Source: Lepidostoma basale | Taxonomy: Eukaryota; Arthropoda; Insecta; Trichoptera; Lepidostomatidae | Direction: 5' to 3' | Assembly: GCA_022606425.2 (NCBI GenBank) | Contig: JAHDVF020001465.1 | Location: 558,001 to 622,000, forward strand | Length of the DNA: 64,000 bases | Part shown: one piece after another, positions 63,930-64,000 of the stretch | Numbering within the stretch: position 1 is the first letter of the stretch | Layout: every line of letters begins with the position of its first letter | Program-made: the position numbers and the translations under genes | The notes under the pieces: model-generated | Database searches by the model: none | What the model was told of the DNA's origin: nothing | Seen by the model: the letters and a program-made list of their open reading frames with translations, nothing else

Positions 63930-64000
63930 GCTCACAACTCTGTACAACGCATTGGTTCAGAGTAGACTCGAAAGTGGTTCTATGATACGGAGTACTCGCG
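63930..64000 (+). mobile_element. LINE-J fragment, runs off the window
   Basis: LYNALVQSRLESGSMIRSTR, matching LYSALVRSRLESGSVIWSPH of the 60986 copy. Confidence 0.75.

Overview
The window looks like a repeat-rich piece of an arthropod genome, most likely a lepidopteran insect. The lineage is inferred from the overall repeat style and an msx-type homeobox gene; nothing in the sequence proves it. The DNA is AT-rich, has spliceosomal exon borders, and contains no prokaryotic-style operon. The only host gene I can support is the 3' part of a muscle segment homeobox (msx/Drop) gene on the + strand, in two exons at 39424-39608 and 40554-40841. They encode a complete 60-residue homeodomain, split between residues 44 and 45, and the protein's C-terminus. 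Its 5' exon or exons are not visible here.

Most of the rest is transposable-element debris, much of it nested. I use local family labels. Non-LTR retrotransposon (LINE) fragments are nearly all C-terminal ends: LINE-A (subfamilies A1, A2, A3, about 30 pieces), LINE-B, LINE-C, LINE-D, LINE-E, RTE-like LINE-R, jockey/R1-like LINE-J, and single pieces S, T, U and V. Each main family has its own microsatellite 3' tail: (TTAG)n for A1 and A3, (GTT)n for A2, (TGATT)n for J, (AAG)n for B, C and D, (AAAG)n for E. Two tRNA-derived SINE families occur (SINE-1, SINE-2), plus a SINE-like element that carries the 3' end of LINE-A. DNA transposons include a 679-bp Tc1/mariner-type element with TA target duplication just downstream of msx (40969-41647), a mariner relic (56463-56840), a hAT-type element with an exact 8-bp duplication (30950-32350), a 220-bp Harbinger-like MITE (3295-3514), a Mutator-like transposase fragment (52354-52760) and a MITE with subterminal repeats about 170 bp before the homeobox exon (38837-39251).

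The most unusual signal is a set of short fold-back families (P1, P2, P4, a hairpin at 55.5 kb, a site at 56.4 kb, P5, and weaker P3). Their sequences differ, but they share one architecture: CTGANGA or a close variant, one or two spacer bases, a small hairpin, GAAAC, 2-4 bases, then GTC or GTT. This resembles the hammerhead ribozyme core with a diminished stem III, a variant known from Penelope-like retroelements. Many copies lie in head-to-head pairs that form long palindromes. One P2 element is only about 132 bp once a later MITE is subtracted, with a 15-bp inverted repeat around the core and a 12-bp target duplication.

Layout: 0-10 kb nested LINE-A, LINE-J, P2 and SINE-1; 10-30 kb fold-backs, LINE-A/B/D/E and SINE-2; 30-38 kb the nested hAT stack and LINE-B/E; 38-42 kb msx and its flanking elements; 42.6-44.8 kb a gene-free AT-rich stretch with a 25-bp tandem repeat; 45-64 kb LINE-R, J, C and V, a 180-bp tandem repeat, the Mutator and mariner relics and the P1 array. 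None of the element genes looks capable of coding a full replication protein.
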